A stretch of 64,000 nt of DNA from Cranoglanis bouderius (lineage: Eukaryota > Chordata > Actinopteri > Siluriformes > Cranoglanididae): NCBI GenBank assembly GCA_023630585.1, contig CM042552.1, positions 17,923,569-17,987,568 on the forward strand. Reading direction: 5' to 3'. Made by a program: the position numbers and the translations under genes. The notes under the pieces are model-generated. The model searched no databases. It was not told the origin of the DNA and saw only the letters and a program-made list of their open reading frames with translations. Shown piece by piece: positions 46,010 through 56,850 of the stretch. Position 1 is the first letter of the stretch. Each line of letters starts with the position of its first letter.

Positions 46010-46870
46010 CAGTCTGTCTGCATGTCTCTGTCTGTCTCTCTCTGAATGTCTGTTCATCCATCTATTTGATTATCAGCCTGTCTGTCTGCATGTCTCTCTC
46101 TGTCTCTCTCTCTCTCTGAATGTCTGTTTGTCCATCTGTTTGACTATCAATCTGTCTGTCTGCATGTCTGTCTCTCTTCATGTCTGTTTGTCCATCTGTT
46201 TGACTATCAATCTGTCTGTCTGCATGTCTCTCTCTGTCTCTCTCTCTCTCTCTCTGAATGTCTGTTTGTCCATCTATTTGATTATCAATCTGTCTGTCTG
46301 CATGTCTGTCTCTCTTCATGTCTGTCTGCATGTCTCTGCCTGTCTCTATCTCTGAATGTCTGTTTGTCCATCTGTTTGACTATCAATCTGTCTGTCTGCA
46401 TGTCTCTGTCTCTCTCTCCCTCTCTCTCTCTGAATGTCTGTTTGTCCATCTATTTGATTATCAATCTGTCTGTCTGCATGTCTGTTTATCTATTTATCTA
46501 TCTACTTGCATGTATTTTGCTCTCTCATATCTGTCTGTCTGTTTGCTTACATGTCTGCCTATCTGTCAGTCTCTCTGGCTGCATGCCTGTTGGTCTGTCT
46601 GGCTGCATCTCTCTCTCTATCTCTCTCTCTCTCTTCATACCTCTCTGACAGTTGATCTGTTTGTATGCCTGTCTGGCTGTCTATCTGTCTGTCTGTCTGT
46701 CTCTAACTGCACCGTTCTATCTGTCCATCTGTGAATCTGTCTAGCTATTCATACATCTACCTGTCTGTCTTTTTGTCTATGAATCTGTCTCCATCCCTCT
46801 CTCTCTCTCTCTGTCTATCTCTATCCATCTATCTATCTGTCTGTCTGCCTATCGATCTGTCTATCTTGTC
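46010..46870. repeat. CTGT/CTCT-rich array with ~110-bp higher-order unit
   Basis: GAATGTCTGTTTGTCCATCT, ATTTGATTATCAATCTGTCT and CTGCATGTCTCTCTCTGTCT blocks recur about six times between 46040 and 46490. The array then decays into simple CTGT/CTAT/CTCT. Long frames on both strands (MSICLTINLSV-like) are repeat artefacts. Confidence 0.9.
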
Positions 46871-47309
46871 AGTTATCACTATATTGAGGTTACTGTATTG
46901 TCGCTACGTAAAACTCTGTGTGTGTGTAGTGGAATTCATTTCAATTAATACATAAAGTCAGAACGTCAGAGCACCTTCCTGGGAACTCTTTCACTAAGTT
47001 CTAAAAATAATAAAAATTTTGAATAATAGGATCAGCTGGGGAAAAAAAAAAAAAAAAAAAACTAAAAAAAACAAATTATGACAACAGACTCTGTGTTTCC
47101 ATTTGCCAGCGAGAGCCCTGTTCCAGCTGAGTTCACCACGAGTGTGTGTTTTGCCATCAGGAGACAGAAAAGGCACGCTAAACCCAACAGGATTGACATC
47201 TCCGCTAAATCCTTAACCAAACGCACACTGAGGACACGCAGCTCATCCACAGCGGCCATGTTTTGTTTTTTTCCTTCATGGTTGTGCAAAGACAATAAAA
47301 ATGTTTCTA

Positions 47310-47312
<3 letters not shown>
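46871..47312. other. non-coding; A20 tract
   Basis: An A run at 47042-47060. The rest is unique. Confidence 0.5.

Positions 47313-47386
<74 letters not shown>
47313..47386. repeat. (TA)37 microsatellite
   Basis: 74 bp of uninterrupted TA, cruciform-prone. Confidence 0.97.
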
Positions 47387-47390
<4 letters not shown>

Positions 47391-48330
47391 ACATTAGCAT
47401 ATTTCATGCTAGCAGACTTGGGTTGGTTTTTGTGACTAGCATGACTAGATGACTCATTTCCACAACAGCCAATAATGTCCTATATATGTCACCTCCCTGC
47501 TTAATGTAGACAATCTTACAGTAGCTAGGCTTAGATTCAATTAAAATGAGTATTTAATGCTAAGTACCATTTCGAGACATATGCCAAATACTTTTGAAAC
47601 GAACCGATGCGTCAAATATCGGTGCAGCGTTCAACAATATAAGAGTGTCAACTATTATTAATGCTAGCTAACTATTTGACTGGCTAGCACTTCTTTAAGC
47701 TGGCTTAGCTAATGTTTCTAAACATCGCTAGCAGTAGTTAATGTTAAGTAGCTAGCCAATGTCACTATTAAATTGTGAGATTTTAACCAAGCGAACTAGC
47801 GAGCAATTGCTAGCTGTGTTTCCTAGCTGTGTTGATGTCATACAATCTAATTCACAATGATCCGGTAAAATTTAAACTCGTTGAGCGAATCGTTTTTGCG
47901 TTTTTTACAACTTCGGTCTAGTTTCCTAATTTTCAGAGTATTTACAGTAGGTGTGCTACTCCAGCAGTTATGGTAAGTTTACAAGAAGGTATGCTACCGT
48001 GAGCTTGATGCTAACATAACACTGAAGATCTATTAGAAAAGAATGGTATGAAGTGAATGATGAGATTTCAGCATCTGGGTGAAAATCCTGCACACAGATT
48101 AATACCACTATCATTTACTGTTGCATCAGAAATCGCTTATACAGTGAACTCCTTCATATCTCCACCTGGAATACAAACCGAGCTTCTCTTTGCGCCCGTT
48201 TCCAAACGTACATCTAATAACACCTTTAACTGATTTACTGTGACGGATTCAAGAGATGATTAAAGAAACTCTTCCCCGAGTGGCAGCGATGATTATAATT
48301 TGAAACATATTATTTTCTTCTTTTTTTTTT
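47387..48330. other. non-coding with GCTAGC/GCTAAC-rich patch
   Basis: GCTAGCTAACTATTTG, GGCTTAGCTAATG and TAGCTAGCCAATG lie between 47660 and 47830, akin to the motifs elsewhere. No gene. Confidence 0.45.
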
Positions 48331-48337
48331 TTGACAG

Positions 48338-48406
48338 GTACTCCCACTCACGGAGCAGCTCGGAGAGTACGAATTAATTTTTCCTGAACTACAGAAGAAG
48401 GACTGA
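48338..48406 (+). CDS. possible terminal exon (weak)
   Basis: A long polypyrimidine run and TTGACAG (48310-48337) precede a 22-codon open segment, VLPLTEQLGEYELIFPELQK then KD and TGA at 48404-48406. The acceptor is strong and the residues look protein-like. The length is short enough for chance, I recognise no family, and no upstream exon is identified. If real, it would be the last coding exon of a plus-strand gene whose introns fill this part of the window. Confidence 0.15.
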   Translation, partial: VLPLTEQLGEYELIFPELQKKD

Positions 48407-48548
48407 AGGAAGCTGCAGTGTATGGTTTCTCAGAGTCTGACATGTGGGCGTATTGAAGTGGGCGTTAAAGGGCAGAAAGAAGAAGAAGACTTTTGGGGTT
48501 TTTTTTTGTTTGGGTTTTTTTGCACAAAACTGGAATCTGTCCAGCTGT

Positions 48549-48624
<76 letters not shown>
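48549..48624. repeat. (GATA)19 microsatellite
   Basis: 76 bp of perfect GATA. Confidence 0.97.
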
Positions 48625-48625
<1 letters not shown>

Positions 48626-49422
48626 GTCTATTTTTCATAACTGTCATTTAGCACTGGATTCTGTCATGATTGTGTGGTTAATGCTTTAAAAATATCATTC
48701 AATGGACAACACCTTGAGCTAATTATTGATAGCTAACACTCATGAGCTAGTTCTGGATTTCTAAAATTCAGTACACCAGTTCTTCAGTAACACATGGAGT
48801 ACTTCACACCTGGACACCCTCGTGTTTTGGTAAGGTTCATTGTCTTCATTTTCCCCAAAGGAAGAAAATACTTGGGGGCATGCTGTTGTAGGAAACGTGT
48901 CACACCACCTTGTCACTGATTATTTTCCTGTCACAGCACATTCCTTACTTCATATAACTTTCATTTTCAAAGAGTGAGCAGCCGCATTTGAAACATTTCC
49001 CTCGAGTTCTGTCATATTGTGTTTAATCTTCACTGATGGAAGCAAACTCATTAATTAGGGGAGTTAATGATGATGGATAAGTGAGTGTGAGACACTCAGA
49101 TGACCCTCAAGGTCGTGTCTAAACTTCTTGGTCGTGGTCCTTATCGTCAAAGCTTATCTATACGCATCAGTGTCCAGCGTATAATAATATCTGACAGGTG
49201 ATGTATCGCTTCCCATTAGTGTGTTTCTGGTTTATGCTTTGTCCTTACGTGAATACAATCATTTAGATATCTTTCTTCACATTTTAATATGATATGTCTA
49301 GACCTTATGGGGAGGGCAAAACCACACAGAGATAGAGAAAGCTGATGCTAATTACCTGACAGTGCAGTAAATTTCTGCATCTGTGGTTAGTCTATGACTA
49401 AAATATTGAAAGTTTATATTAT
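48625..49422. other. non-coding, mainly unique
   Basis: The stretch 48930-49230 is complex unique sequence (CATTAATTAGGGGAGTTAAT and nearby) and might be regulatory. No gene. Confidence 0.4.
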
Positions 49423-50675
49423 GTTACACCCGGAGTAACACATGGGTAAATCTACACCTGGAGTAACCTACGGGTAAATCTACACCTGGACTAACCTACA
49501 TTTAAATCTACACCTGGACTAACTTACAGGTAAATCTACACCCTGACTAACCTACGTTTAAATCTACACCTGGACTAACCTACGGGTAAATCTACACCCG
49601 GACTAACCTACGGGTAAATCTACACCTGGACTAACCTACAGGTAAATCTACACCCGGACTAACCTACGGATAAATCTACCCCCGGACTAACCTACAGGTA
49701 AATCTACACCCGGACTAACCTACGGGTAAATCTACACCCGGAGTAACCTAAGGGTAAATCTACACCCGGAGTAACCTAGGGGTAAATCTACACCCTGAGT
49801 AACCTACGGGTAAATCTACACCCGGACTAACCTATGGGTAAATCTACACGAGGAGTAACTTACGGGTAAATCTACACCTGGAGTAACCTAGGGGTAAATC
49901 TACACCTGGACTAATTCATGGGTAAATCTATACCTGGACTAACTTACAGTTAAATCTACACCTGGACTAACCTACGGGTAAATCTACACCTGGACTAACC
50001 TACAGGTAAATCTACACCCGGACTAACCTACGGATAAATCTACCCCCGGACTAACCTACGGGTAAATCTACACCCGGACTAACCTACGGGTAAATCTACA
50101 CCCGGAGTAACCTAAGGGTAAATCTACACCCGGAGTAACCTAAGGGTAAATCTACACCCTGAGTAACCTACGGGTAAATCTACACCCGGACTAACCTACG
50201 GGTAAATCTACACGAGGAGTAACTTACGGGTAAATCTACACCTGGAGTAACCTAGGGGTAAATCTACACCTGGACTAATTCATGGGTAAATCTATACCTG
50301 GACTAACTTACAGTTAAATCTACACCTGGAGTAACTTAGGGGTAAATCTACACCTGGACTAATTTATGGGTAAATCTACACCTGGAGTAACCTACAGGTA
50401 AATCTACACCTGGACTAACCTACGGGTAAATCTATACCTGGAGTAACTTAAGTGTAAATACACACCTGGACTAATTTATGGGTAAATCTACACCTGGACT
50501 ATCTTACAGTTAAACCTATACCTGGACTAACTTATGAGTAAATCTACACTTGGAGCAACACATGGGTAACTATACATTTGGAGTAACACTGGTCAATCTA
50601 CATCTGGTGTAAAACATGGGTAAATCTACACCTGTACTAACACACCGGTAGATCTACACCTCGAGTAACATATAA
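49423..50675. repeat. 28-bp minisatellite (~44 copies) with 364-bp higher-order duplication
   Basis: The unit is GGACTAACCTACGGGTAAAT then CTACACCT, 28 bp. Marker variants repeat exactly 364 bp apart: CTACGGATAAATCTACCCCC near 49664 and 50028, CTACACGAGGAGTAACTTAC at 49845 and 50209, and CTAATTCATGGGTAAATCTA near 49912 and 50276. 364 is 13 units, so about 13 units were duplicated as a block. Copies after about 50340 are more diverged. Confidence 0.95.
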
Positions 50676-51230
50676 AATCTCCATATTGTTGAAGTTCTTT
50701 TTCCTTGAAATTCATCTCTGGACATGAGCACTACTGATGACCACTAACTGCACAAATGAAGCAGCTGCTATATTACAGAATTACAACTCTACATGAAATT
50801 GCTGCACTTGTCAAGCATGAGATAATGCCGAGGTTTTCCTCTCATCCCAACCACAGAAAGCATCTCTTCACAATGACCATTAGACGAACTAATTATCATT
50901 GATTGAGCGCTTAAAGAATCGATACGAATCGGGAAGGACAAAAGCACCTGCAAAGCACAGAGTGGGGAAGGCACCCGTGTGTCAGGACGATAATGATTCA
51001 GAGGACAAAAGAAAAGTCAATAAAAAGAACCATTGTTTACTAGCCGGAGGACCTGAAAGAAGCCGTGGCTCTGAGTGATGGAGACTGAAATGTAATTCGT
51101 GTGTGAAAGCCTTCGACGAACAAAAGCCCTACCTCAGATTCTGCCTTCACACTAAGCAACTTCAGGATATTCGCTGACAGTACTAGTCTGTCAGAGTCTT
51201 GGAACAGATAGCACCTTTCAGACACTGGAT
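50676..51230. promoter_or_regulatory. candidate conserved non-coding block
   Basis: A long complex, repeat-free stretch with ACTAATTATCATTGATTGAG, AAGAATCGATACGAATCGGG and GAAATGTAATTCGTGTGTG. Two 61-codon minus-strand frames show no family signature. Conservation is untested. Confidence 0.22.
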
Positions 51231-51633
51231 AGAAATATTAAAATATTTGCAATGCCACACTTTGGATTCATGAGGAGCCATTTTATAAATCTATCAGGCT
51301 TACAGAAAGTGAAAACTGCTAAAACCCACTAAAAGTCAATTGCCCTGGGTAGAATTTGGGTTCTAGCGCTTACAGGATGAACTACAACAACATTGGAATG
51401 ATATGTTGACTCCTTTAGCCACGCCTATGTTTACGCCTCACAGTTTACACTCGGTAGCAGAGTTCATGCATGCTAGTTGTGATAGCTCGCAAACGTTCCA
51501 TTATCTGATGGCTAGTTATGATAATATTCGCTAAAAAAAGCAAAAAAAAAAAAAAAAACATAAAAAACGTGAAATAACGTGCTAATCTTTATGCTAACTT
51601 TTATGATCTCACTTCCTGTCCAGGAGAAACTGA
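51231..51633. other. non-coding; A16 tract
   Basis: An A run at 51542-51558. The rest is unique. Confidence 0.5.
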
Positions 51634-51635
51634 AG

Positions 51636-51943
51636 TTGTGTCCCAAATGACGCACTATACACTATGCACTCAACCGTGTGGTGTGTGAATTTTATTCTTT
51701 TATATTTATATTTTATATTTTTTCATTCGACATCGGAGTCTGATAGCCCCTCCCCCTCTGCTACGTAATTAAAGCTGCGGCAGTTGAGTGCAGGAAGTGT
51801 CCAACATTCCACACTTCGTTTTTTTCGGTTAATTAAGTGCATCATCCGGGTATTTATTTTCAGTGTGAACACACTACTTGCACTATTTATACTACAAAAC
51901 GGCATAGAATAGTGCATAAGTACGTGAATTGGGACGCACCTTG
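51636..51943. mobile_element. MITE with GTGTCCCAAAT / ATTGGGACGCAC ends
   Basis: GTGTCCCAAATGACGCACTA (51636) and TAAGTACGTGAATTGGGACG (51916) plus CACC are imperfect inverted ends, followed inside by CTATACACTATGCACT and AATAGTGCATAAGTA. This is a well-known style of teleost MITE. About 310 bp with no coding frame. Confidence 0.65.
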
Positions 51944-52003
51944 AGTCAAGATGCTAGCAAGTTTTTTAGTAGTAGCGTATTTCTATTCAGTTTACTCAAT
52001 GTA

Positions 52004-52007
52004 AAGC

Positions 52008-52036
<29 letters not shown>
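52004..52036. repeat. (AAT)n microsatellite
   Basis: About ten AAT units. Confidence 0.95.
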
Positions 52037-52038
<2 letters not shown>

Positions 52039-52189
52039 GCTATAACCCAATTTAGCTTATATGAAGTTGGTAGAATGATCAGGCTGCCAGGTTAGAAGAA
52101 TGCAACTGTTAGTAACCTTAACAATATTACACTACACAGCTAGTTAGCTATTGACATTATAGACATTTAAACATTCATTAACATAAAAA

Positions 52190-52252
52190 AAATCCTGCTA
52201 ATTCTCCTCAGGTTGCTAATTCTCCTCAGGTAGCTAATTCTCCTTAGCATTT
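52190..52252. repeat. short 22-bp triplication
   Basis: GCTAATTCTCCTCAGGTTGC-type unit three times in tandem. Confidence 0.8.
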
Positions 52253-52329
52253 CCTCCATATATGACGCAGTTTTCCTGTGTGTCTGTGTGTGTGTGTGTG
52301 TCTTTGCTTACTCCACACGCCTCTAAACA

Positions 52330-52680
52330 CAGACAATTCCACATTTATTTAGCGAATCACGTAGTGTCATGTCCAGTCAAGCGTCCCATCCATCAACGTA
52401 TCAATTAAAGCTAGCACAGCCCCATCAGTGTCCAAGCTCAGGCGTCCCTCTCTGAATTTTTCCCAACTTACACGCTCATTTCAGGCTGCTGAATAATTCA
52501 GGCCGTGTCCCTGACCTCGTATTAAAGTGTGCGGAGATAAATAATTAGCCGTGTTATGGGCTCGATAAGCAAGTCGATGATAAAGCGGGCCAGTATTGGG
52601 TGGAGTCTGGAACGTCTGCACAGGGGACAACAGATTTTACCAGAAGGTCAGAGCTCTTTATGGTTCAACGGCATCGCCAC
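52330..52680. promoter_or_regulatory. candidate conserved non-coding block
   Basis: Complex sequence with ATTTATTTAGCGAATCACGT, GTATCAATTAAAGC, GCTGCTGAATAATTCAGGCC and AGATAAATAATTAGCCGTG. Several homeodomain-type cores and no repeats. A 62-codon frame at 52556-52744 has no family resemblance. Conservation is untested. Confidence 0.27.
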
Positions 52681-52779
52681 AGTAGTTTATCTAAAACTAG
52701 CTAACTTGCTAATGGGCTTAATTAATAGTTTGGATATAAGATAATAGCTAAGGTGTTAGCAATATGAGTTGTTTGTTTT

Positions 52780-53500
52780 CAGGGTAAATATTATACTGCT
52801 AGAAATCAGCTAGTTAGCTGTAGGTATTCTCACAGAATTTACTGCTAACATTAGCCAGTGAGATAGTATTAGCGACTCTCACATAAATCTTCATTGTTAG
52901 CATTAGACAGCTAGTTAACATTCACTTAGCTACCATGACCTAACCTGATAAAAAAAAAAAAAAAAAAACATTTTCATAAACATTAATGATCTTCACTGTC
53001 AGTATTAATCTGCTTACTTAGCTAGTTAGTTAACATGAGCTAACCTGACAGGATTAAAAATTTTTTAATGTCATTTTCAATGTTAATAGTCTTCACTGTC
53101 AGCATTAGCCAGCCTGCTAACTTAGCCACTTGGTTAAATGAGCTTACCTCAATTTTTTTTATTTTTTTTAAATATATGAATGTTATTTTTCACTGTCAGC
53201 ATTAACCAGCTTGCTAACATTCACTGGTTTGCTAAGATGAGCAAACTGGACAGGAGCTTTTCAGATTTTTTTATTTATTTTTTTTTAAAGTAAAATGTAT
53301 TACATGTTAATCTTCACTTGTTAGCAAGCTTGCTAACATTGGTCAGTTAAAAAGCATTAGCTAACCTGACAGGATTTTTAAAAAGTAAGTTTCTTAAACG
53401 TTCATAAATATTCGCTATCCGTATCAACCATCGTGCTAATACGTACCAGTTAGTTAACACAAGCTAATCTGTGACAGGATTTTTTTTTTTTTTTTCTTAG
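52780..53500. repeat. ~100-bp minisatellite (6 copies) of the GCTAACCTGACAGG family
   Basis: Units start CTTCACTGTCAGCATTA at about 52889, 52991, 53091, 53188, 53312 and 53410. Each holds CAGCTTGCTAAC, TAGTTAACATGAGCTAACCT and GACAGGATT followed by a poly-A or poly-T patch of variable length. The reverse complement of this unit makes the 60.66-61.2 kb array. Confidence 0.85.
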
Positions 53501-53985
53501 ATCATCACAGAAGCTACAGAAGCTAATGGACTGAAGAAAAGATGTCGATGTTAATGACGCAGGTGGTTATATTTATATATTTAAATACTTACAAAGCACC
53601 ATAAATATCTTTACCTGCACTCTGGCTAAATGAATTCAAAGTCTGACACTGTACACTGTAGCTTATAGCTAGCGCTAATGCATTGTAGTCGGTCTACTTT
53701 GTCCTTCTTACAGTGCAGAGCAAATCCTGCCTCAGTGCCCTCGAATCTCCAGATCGATACAGTGCTACAAGATAAAAATAGATTCATTGATCTTTCAAAA
53801 TGAGCCACATTGTTTACTCACGATTGGCGCCCCTCACTTAACCTTCCTGTAGTGTGCACTACTCAGTGCCTCTGGTCCTGGCTGTGTTTAGATTTATTCA
53901 GAAATCCCTAAATCTGTTCATCTTACTGATGATTAATATTAAGTGTGCTATGTAGCCTACTAATCTATGAAACAGAATGAGGGAT
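53501..53985. other. non-coding, no recognised feature
   Basis: Unique DNA. Confidence 0.5.
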
Positions 53986-53989
53986 CACA

Positions 53990-54700
53990 AAAACACCATC
54001 AACAATGCACTGTATCCAAAACCACACTCACACCGTATTCACTATGTGCTGTAGTCCACATCGTGGACTATATAGTCCACACTGTGGACATGTCCAAGAT
54101 GACTTCACCCTATTCACTGCATGGGCCATTTTATTAAACACTATTGTCAGGTACTGAGAACACATCCCAAACCACACTCACACCCTATTCACTATATAGT
54201 CCATCATCATCAGTCCACTAAGGGTGTGTCGAAAACCACATGCCCTATTCACTATATAGGCCACATAAACACCAGCAGTGCACTGTAGATATGTCCCACA
54301 AATACACCCTATTCACTATACAGTATATGGCACATAGACACCATTATCAGTCCGCTGTGGACACATCCCAAACCCACCCTATTCACTATATAGTCCACCA
54401 TCATCAATCCACTACTGGCATGTCCAAAATCATATGCACTATTCACTATATAGTTCACCATTTTCAGTCCACTGTGGTTGCGTCCCAACCCACACACCTT
54501 ATACAGTATGTAGTAGGCCACATAAACACCGTCGCCAGTCCACAGTGCAAGTGTCCAAAATTGCACACCCTATTCACTATATAGTCCACTATCATTAGTT
54601 CGGTGGGACATGTCACAAACCACACACCTTATTCACTTTACAGGTCACATAAACGTACTCATCAGTTCACTGTGGACATGTCCCAAACCACAAACCTTAG
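53990..54700. repeat. ~70-bp minisatellite with MITE-like unit (9-10 copies)
   Basis: CACCCTATTCACTATATAGT and GTCCCAAACCACACAC recur at about 54032, 54107, 54183, 54243, 54308, 54378, 54439, 54569 and 54628. Between them are CATCAGTCCACTGTGGACAT-type parts. The motifs resemble the ends of the MITE at 51.64 kb. Some units contain TAGTCCAC...GTGGACTA palindromes. Confidence 0.85.
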
Positions 54701-54714
54701 CAGTTGGATAATGC

Positions 54715-55561
54715 ATTTTGAACAAGCTCTCTTTTCCCTATTGCTTGTTAAAAAGGATAAACCAACATGATGACCAGAGAGCTGTCTATAGGAGAAATGC
54801 AAGCCATTTTGAAGCTGCGAAAAGAGGGAAAATCAATCAGAGCCACTGCACAAGCATTGAGCATAGCTAACACAACAATTTGGAATGAACCAGTGGTGTA
54901 CTAACAGCCAGACGTCAAACAGCACCAAGGTAAACAACAGCAGTTGGTGACAGAAACATTGTGAGAGCTGTGAAGAAAAATACTCCAAAACACCAGTTAG
55001 TGACATCACCAACAATCTCCACAGGGCAGGGCTGAAGGTATCACAATCCACCATTCAAAGAAGACTTTGACAGCAGAAATATAGAGGCCTTACCGCAAAA
55101 TGCAAACCACTCATGACCGGTAAGAATCAGAAGGCCAGACTGGAATTCGCAAAGAAATACCGAGATGAGCCACAAAAGATCTAGAACCAAAATTAACCTC
55201 TACCAAAGTGATGGAAAGGCCAAAGTGTGGAGAATGAATGCATCTGCTCATGATTCGAAACATACAAGCCCATCTGTGAAACATGATGGAGGTAGTGTCA
55301 TGGCTTGGGCTCGCTTCTGGAATGGGCTCAAACATCTTTATTGATGATGTAACTCATGATGGTAGCAGCAGAAAGATTCTGTCTGCCAATTTACAGAGAA
55401 ATGGTGGTCTGCTACACAAATGGTCTAACACGTCTAGATTCGATCTATCAATTCTGATCAATGCCTCATATCCATCATTTAATCTCAAACCCAGATGTCT
55501 TCAGTGTATAGCAGAAACAAAAGAACTGACCTTGCTTTTCCAATATGTTTGGAGGGGACTG
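54715..55561 (+). mobile_element. Tc1-like element, internally deleted, 5' arm lost
   Basis: Same family as 43.9 and 62 kb. The right end is ATATGTTTGGAGGGGACTG at 55543-55561 followed by TA. The left arm is missing: family sequence starts just before the transposase ATG. Confidence 0.8.
54767..55380 (+). pseudogene. Tc1 transposase pseudogene
   Basis: MMTRELSIGEMQAILKLRKE and GKSIRATAQALSIANTTIWN are readable, with a small deletion and stop soon after. Further frame-broken parts follow: SDITNNLHRAGLKVSQSTIQ and KYRGLTAKCKPLMTGKNQKA, then KHDGGSVMAWARFWNGLK, and FIDDVTHDGSSRKILSANLQ. The part that would hold the second aspartate and the glutamate is deleted. Confidence 0.85.
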
Positions 55562-55608
55562 TATTAACATTGGCTGTATTCACTTGTCCTTTAATGCTGT
55601 GCTTTCTT

Positions 55609-55611
<3 letters not shown>

Positions 55612-55654
<43 letters not shown>
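55612..55654. repeat. (TG)n microsatellite
   Basis: About 20 perfect TG units directly after the Tc1 element. Confidence 0.95.
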
Positions 55655-55656
<2 letters not shown>

Positions 55657-55740
55657 TTGCGAATGTTTCTACTCTGCCGAGTGAGTGCTAACTCCTTTTG
55701 TCTGGAGTGGACAAGGGCTAATGCATATGGCACAATAAAC

Positions 55741-55837
55741 ACGCACACACACACATACACACACATACACACACAGACACACACAGAAAGCCTGAGCTAT
55801 TTATATGCTGCCTGTTGGAAAGCTCTATTAATCACAT

Positions 55838-55888
<51 letters not shown>

Positions 55889-55900
55889 GATTAAGGCCAG

Positions 55901-55935
<35 letters not shown>
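55741..55935. repeat. CA and TG microsatellites
   Basis: Interrupted CA at 55741-55787, perfect CA at 55838-55886, then TG at 55902-55935. The complementary CA/TG pair 16 bp apart could fold into a hairpin. Confidence 0.95.
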
Positions 55936-55939
<4 letters not shown>

Positions 55940-56029
55940 TACTCGTGATAGTTCTTATCTTTGCTGTGTGCTACAGACTTTGTGTGTATTCTGTGTCCTA
56001 TAAAGTGAATGAATGAAAGTGAACTTTCT

Positions 56030-56240
56030 TCTCCTCCTCCTCCTCCTCCTCCTCCTTCTTCTTCTTCTCCAAATTCAGTTCCACTTTTTCTTCATTTATT
56101 CTTCTTTTTATTTAACTTTCAAATCTTTCTTTTCCCCATTTATTGTTACCTTTTGTTGTTACCGCTTTCCCTTTCTTTCATTTTTTTATCTTTTATTCTT
56201 CTTTTTAATCAACATTTCTGAATCATTCTTTTTTTTTTAG
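56030..56240. repeat. (CTC)n(CTT)n and pyrimidine-rich DNA
   Basis: CTC/CTT trinucleotides at 56030-56070 continue as imperfect T/C-rich sequence to 56240. Confidence 0.9.
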
Positions 56241-56279
56241 TCTGTTTAATTCTGTATTTTCACTTCCTGTTTCCTGTCT

Positions 56280-56404
56280 CTCCAGAGGCGGAGCCAATTT
56301 ATGGCTGTTTTGCTGCATTTCGCAGAGGTCTTCAGGGCAATTGATTACATTTGCCTGAGGGAAAATACTGACGGCACTGAAATGACCTTGATTGACCGGT
56401 GCTC

Positions 56405-56470
<66 letters not shown>

Positions 56471-56650
56471 TTCGGGCCTGTCTGATTTTCAGGGCTGTTG
56501 GGGAACATATGCCCAGTAATGGGTTTCGTTTGATTGGCAGGAGAGTATTTAAAGTCCCGCGACTGGAATTTTAATCTCGCTGTGTCGGATAAACATAAAG
56601 AAATGCATAGAGGCCGTCACTCAGAAGCCACTAGTGTGCACTTCTAATGT
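56280..56650. promoter_or_regulatory. candidate conserved block split by a CT/CA microsatellite
   Basis: Complex sequence lies on both sides of (CT)n(CA)n at 56401-56465: GGGCAATTGATTACATTTGC and ATGACCTTGATTGACCGG on the left, GTTTCGTTTGATTGGCAGGA and TTAATCTCGCTGTGTCGGAT on the right. Conservation is untested. Confidence 0.22.
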
Positions 56651-56850
56651 AGGGGACAAGTCCCAGACAATCTGCATATGTGGAGTTTCAGCTGTTAAAA
56701 ATTGGTGTGTAATAAATCCAGAGTTTGCTGACAGTCACTGACAGTTTCTCCCTTCTCTCCCTACTTCCTACACCTTGGGCAGTATGTGCACTAAACTAGG
56801 GAACAGGGTTTGTTTGTTCATCGTATTTATTCATAATTAGTGTTATTACT
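56651..56850. other. non-coding, no recognised feature
   Basis: Unique DNA. Confidence 0.5.

Noticed and set aside
46062..46734. Open frames of 75-138 codons in the CTGT/CTCT array
   Set aside because: Repeated SICLTINLSV-type peptides arise from the tandem unit; both strands are equally open.
49423..50675. CRISPR-like array with 28-bp units
   Set aside because: Direct tandem units without spacers and a higher-order duplication; a minisatellite.
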